DNA of 23,034 nucleotides, taken from a virus. The notes under the pieces are model-generated. The model was not told the origin of the DNA. It saw nothing but the letters and a program-made list of their open reading frames with translations, and searched no databases. Location of the stretch: IMG/VR virus record IMGVR_UViG_3300032053_000551, positions 1 to 23,034 of that record; one strand, 5' to 3'. The position numbers and the translations under genes are program-made. Shown one piece after another: positions 20,612-23,034 of this stretch; position 1 is the first letter of the stretch, and the number at the start of each line of letters is the position of its first letter.

Positions 20612-20960
20612 TTTGTACTTTTACCTTGGTAGAAGAGACAAGGGGGGCATCAGAATCCTCGCAAAATTTCAAGGACGACATCAATTGGCCGTGCGAGTCG
20701 ATGATTTGGCACCATTGCAGTTGCCGGTTGGTTGGGAAACTCAATTAGAACAACTTGTTTTTGATTCCCGCATGTTGTGGGAGCCGTGGATTGAATCTGC
20801 CGAGACGTTTGATGATTTCAGAGCAAGTCTTAAAATCAGGGGATATTCAAACGTCCCGGTAAGCGCACAACCTGAGTTCGTGCCTGCGACAATACAGATG
20901 CCTACAGTTAATGTGTCACATCTTGCACACAAAACAACGATGTTGAGAAAAGGTCGTTAA
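20592..20960 (+). CDS. Unknown 122-aa protein
   Basis: Not recognised. 122 residues with beta text (LYFYLGRRDKGGIRILAKF, HQLAVRVDDL) followed by Trp-rich helices (WETQLEQLVFDSRMLWEPW). No Cys, signal peptide or enzyme motif. GAGGAG lies seven nt before ATG 20592. It ends in a TTAA overlap with the convergent 20957 gene. A small structural or assembly protein is possible. Confidence 0.72.
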   Translation: MAVKSTDLYFYLGRRDKGGIRILAKFQGRHQLAVRVDDLAPLQLPVGWETQLEQLVFDSRMLWEPWIESAETFDDFRASLKIRGYSNVPVSAQPEFVPATIQMPTVNVSHLAHKTTMLRKGR

Positions 20961-21268
20961 TCTTCTCGTTTGACATACATTCGATGTATGATGAAAGAGC
21001 CACTGTCAACTTCAATTAGAACATTGTGTCCATTTGCATCTGCAATGGTGCCGCCATTCTTCTTGAAGTCTCTGGCCACTTCTTCAATTTCGCCGTCTTG
21101 AGTTTCAATGCGAGAGAGAAGTCGCTTAAATGCGACCTTGGACTCTACTTGTAAGCCAATCATGTTTGGTTTTGATTTAGCATCTTGCTGATTATCCATC
21201 CACTTCTTAAAATCACTGAAGTTAAATGGTCCGAAGGGATCACCCTTTTCGTCAATCCGTTTGTTCAT
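20957..21268 (-). CDS. Unknown 103-aa protein
   Basis: Not recognised. Soluble, charged, with FSDFKKWMDNQQ near the start and an EEVARDFKKNGGTI helix-turn followed by strands (HNVLIEVDSGSFIIHRMYV). ATG 21268 follows GGAAATA; a TTG at 21277 is in frame. It overlaps the end of the upstream gene by 17 bases and the 3' end of the convergent gene by four. It may act with the DUF115-like neighbour, but nothing shows this. Confidence 0.72.
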   Translation of the reverse strand: MNKRIDEKGDPFGPFNFSDFKKWMDNQQDAKSKPNMIGLQVESKVAFKRLLSRIETQDGEIEEVARDFKKNGGTIADANGHNVLIEVDSGSFIIHRMYVKRED

Positions 21269-22118
21269 TATTTCCAACCCCGAAGAAGGATAAGATTTTA
21301 CCTTCTTCTAAATATGTAGCATTTGTGTAGTTTGGTCCGCTTGAGCAATCGCCTGTTAAGACTTCTTGATATTTCTGGCTCCCCAGCCAGTATAAATTGC
21401 CATCAATTAAACCATGCGAAACCTCGTGCTGTGGATACATCCACAGCCCGTTTTCCAACTTTACTGCCCCTGGCCGTTCATCCTTGAACGAATCATCACA
21501 GCAAAACAACATCAGTCGTTCCACTCCGAATCGGTAGGCCAATCCTATGGCCGCACATACTGGATTGCGATAATCGTCCACTTGCCATTGCACTTCTTTC
21601 GCACCAAGCGTGGTGTAGCTCTGTTCGCCTACAGGATAGTACCTCATCTTGGTCCCTCTGTAGTTTCTCAGAAACTCATGGTTGACTCTAGGTGATGCTA
21701 TGCACTTTGGTAAAACCTTTCCCCGTCTTGGCAAGTACCTCATGCACTCGTCATACGGATTGTTAACCACATAATAGTTAATGTTTCTGTTTGCAATTTC
21801 CCATTTTGCCAATGAACCATTCACGCCAATTATGGTTATATTTTTTGGTAATTGACCAAGAATCTTTTGCTTCTCTTTGAACCCGTAACCATCCGATACA
21901 ATCACAACATCAGGATGGTGCGTTTGTTCTGAGTCAATCCATTGATTTCTCTGAAAACCATTTTGAACTTCGTTTTGAAGAAATGCAAAATGATCTTTAG
22001 CATCAATGGTGTTATTGATGTCAACGTATGGAACATTATTGACAATGAAATTACGGACCCACTTGTTTTGTGTAGTCAATAAATATTGATTGCCATTGGA
22101 ATGTTTTTTGATTCTCAT
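21252..22118 (-). CDS. DUF115/MAF-like Rossmann protein
   Basis: 288 residues with text resembling the DUF115 (MptE/MAF) family: DVVIVSDGYGFKEK then NITIIGVNGSLAKW and NINYYVVNNPYDECMRYLP, a Rossmann-like order in which a Gly-rich turn follows strand 1 and a conserved Asn/Gly segment follows strand 2. Later VCAAIGLAYRFGVERLMLF fits a core helix and strand. Members act on sugars or pterins or are linked to surface-glycan modification. The start overlaps the stop of the cryptic frame upstream (ATGA). Substrate unknown; identification is moderate. Confidence 0.7.
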   Translation of the reverse strand: MRIKKHSNGNQYLLTTQNKWVRNFIVNNVPYVDINNTIDAKDHFAFLQNEVQNGFQRNQWIDSEQTHHPDVVIVSDGYGFKEKQKILGQLPKNITIIGVNGSLAKWEIANRNINYYVVNNPYDECMRYLPRRGKVLPKCIASPRVNHEFLRNYRGTKMRYYPVGEQSYTTLGAKEVQWQVDDYRNPVCAAIGLAYRFGVERLMLFCCDDSFKDERPGAVKLENGLWMYPQHEVSHGLIDGNLYWLGSQKYQEVLTGDCSSGPNYTNATYLEEGKILSFFGVGNNEQTD

Positions 22119-22216
22119 TGCTTATGCGTGCCGCTCATATAAATTGAACTTAAACTAACTTCCAACAAAGCTGCGATTTGCTTCCATGTTTTTCCGCTCA
22201 ATAGTTTTTCAATATC
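22115..22216 (-). other. Cryptic helix-turn-helix frame behind the repeat protein
   Basis: Behind the TAA of the 22217 gene the same frame runs 33 codons to a TGA overlapping the next ATG as ATGA. It reads IEKLLSGKTWKQIAALLEV and continues SLSSIYMSGTHKQ, which has the spacing of a DNA-binding helix-turn-helix. There is no ATG, GTG or ribosome site at its start; a TTG at 22199-22201 is possible. It may be a remnant of an older gene, a readthrough extension, or a tiny coupled gene. Confidence 0.45.
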
Positions 22217-23034
22217 TTATTTTTGCGCACAAGGCACAATAGCAACGCATTGAGCGTTGCCGTCATCTCCGGTTAGTCTGCTGATGTCTAAGTTGATCTT
22301 GACATCAATTGGCGCTCCTTTGTAAACCAATTCAATCTCTGGCTTATCAGGTAGTACCAATCGAATTTCTGATGGTGCGCCAATCAATTCAATAGAACTT
22401 GGAATGCCAACCACTTGGATTGAAGTAGGAATGCCGCTCGCATCAATCTTAATTGCCGGGAATGAATCCGGTACTTCCAATTTAATCGACTGTGGCAAAC
22501 TAGCAGTGTCTAATATGATTGACTTAGGTAGGCTGTATGCCACCAATTCAATAAATGAAGGAATGCTATCTGCAACTATTCTGATCTCCGTAGGCAAAGG
22601 AGTGTCAGGTCCAATGATCTTAATGTCTGGAATCTTTGGAGCTTCTACTCGAATGATCTGTGGAATATCATGCAACACTCGAATATCAGGAATCTCTGGC
22701 ACTCGCACAAAAATTTCTGAAGGTATGCCAACATCAGCCATTTGAACTTCAATGGGATCAAAATCACTTGATAGACCGTCATTCAATGCCGCAGACGCAG
22801 CACGGAATGCCGTAGGCCCACCACTTGGACAACTTATTGTCACCGTACATGAACAAGTTGGTGGCGTACCCCAATTGACGTTCACAGTCGGTGCAGGACC
22901 GAAACTAATTGGACCAAATGTCGGTGCAGGACCGAAACCAATTGGACCAAATGTCGGTGCAGGACCGAAACCAATTGGACCAAATGTCGGTGCAGGACCG
23001 AAACCAATTGGACCAAATGTCGGTGCAGGACCGA
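22217..23034 (-). CDS. Repeat-built fibre-like protein, N-terminus beyond the window
   Basis: At least 272 codons, open to the right edge. The N-terminal part in view has four full copies plus a partial copy of an 11-residue Gly/Pro repeat (TFGPIGFGPAP). A Cys/Ser link follows (TCSCTVTISCPSGG). The rest is about a dozen copies of a degenerate 11-14 residue unit of the form (I/L)PxxIxL/V (for example GIPSSIELIGAPSEIRLVL), which suggests a beta-solenoid. The apparent GTG start at 22885 is inside the open frame, so the true start lies outside the window. Protein ends in CAQK and TAA. Such built-up beta proteins are often phage fibres or adhesins; here this is inference. Confidence 0.8.
   Translation of the reverse strand, partial: GPAPTFGPIGFGPAPTFGPIGFGPAPTFGPIGFGPAPTFGPISFGPAPTVNVNWGTPPTCSCTVTISCPSGGPTAFRAASAALNDGLSSDFDPIEVQMADVGIPSEIFVRVPEIPDIRVLHDIPQIIRVEAPKIPDIKIIGPDTPLPTEIRIVADSIPSFIELVAYSLPKSIILDTASLPQSIKLEVPDSFPAIKIDASGIPTSIQVVGIPSSIELIGAPSEIRLVLPDKPEIELVYKGAPIDVKINLDISRLTGDDGNAQCVAIVPCAQK
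22888..23034. repeat. 33-base tandem repeat encoding 11-residue Gly/Pro units
   Basis: Four full copies of a 33-mer beginning TCGGTGCAGGACCGAAAC (22888, 22921, 22954 and 22987) and 15 bases of a fifth reaching the edge. Copies 2-4 are identical; copy 1 differs by one base. The unit is a multiple of three and keeps the minus-strand frame. The near-identity means recent expansion. Confidence 0.96.

Noticed and set aside
12990-22219. Reassignment of TAA to a sense codon
   Set aside because: Many genes here end at TAA exactly where their domains end or where the next gene starts (HNH, Cas4-like nuclease, 5273, 9025), so TAA works as stop; the two continuing frames need a local explanation.
22888-23034. 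33-base repeats as a possible CRISPR array
   Set aside because: The copies touch each other with no spacers, keep the minus-strand frame and encode an 11-residue Gly/Pro unit; no cas genes are nearby (the Cas4-like nuclease is a stand-alone replication-type enzyme).
1-23034. tRNA genes or rRNA
   Set aside because: All intergenic gaps are below about 100 bases and none shows a cloverleaf or rRNA-like sequence.

Overview
This window looks like part of a large tailed-phage genome (Caudoviricetes, probably a T4-type or jumbo-scale myovirus). The phage hallmarks are a two-domain large terminase, two free-standing homing-type endonucleases, a Toprim primase, a Cas4/RecB-like nuclease, virion-type beta-rich proteins and several phage-style sugar-transferase genes. 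Genes are packed tightly with good Shine-Dalgarno sites, many ATGA/TAATG overlaps and almost no spacer. The host is probably Gram-negative. A planctomycete host is a weak guess, resting on my recollection of planctomycete-like relatives of the small exported protein at 12990-13301 and of the actin-like protein at 16805-17809. I saw no tRNA, rRNA, CRISPR array or insertion sequence, and no gene-free stretch above 300 bases.

Layout. 1-2533 (minus): CYTH-type triphosphate enzyme (runs off the left edge, apparent ATT start), HNH endonuclease, ferritin-like protein, exported M28 peptidase. 2628-7621 (plus): large terminase, PD-(D/E)XK homing-type nuclease, unknown 321-aa protein, coiled-coil protein, 2H phosphoesterase, virion-type protein. 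7618-8070 (minus): unknown. 8126-9669 (plus): exported trypsin-like protease and a GT-B-like protein. 9661-10437 (minus): Fe-S PD-(D/E)XK nuclease, diverging from 10507-12914 (plus): primase, unknown protein, GlpX fructose-1,6-bisphosphatase. 12915-20424 (minus): a long collinear block with a small exported protein broken by an in-frame TAA, a 670-aa low-complexity protein, a duplicated DUF5659-like protein, an unknown protein, an actin/Hsp70-like ATPase with a 76-aa partner, a GT9-like transferase, a beta-rich virion-type protein with a strong terminator behind it, and another sugar-transferase-like protein. 20423-20960 (plus): two small unknowns. 20957-23034 (minus): an unknown, a DUF115-like protein, a cryptic helix-turn-helix mini-ORF, and a repeat-built fibre-like protein that runs off the right edge.

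How the genes may work together. Packaging and replication genes sit among host-type metabolic genes (GlpX, ferritin-like), exported hydrolases (M28, trypsin-like) and sugar-transfer enzymes, so the phage seems to reshape carbon flow, iron handling and the cell surface. Three otherwise unrelated proteins (5274, 6552 and 13302 genes) share a short aromatic/Lys-rich N-terminus resembling T4 capsid-targeting peptides, so one of them, the 2H phosphoesterase, may be packaged and injected. The least familiar unit is the cluster at 15348-18043 built around the actin-like protein. All function calls are by eye from motifs; no searches were run.
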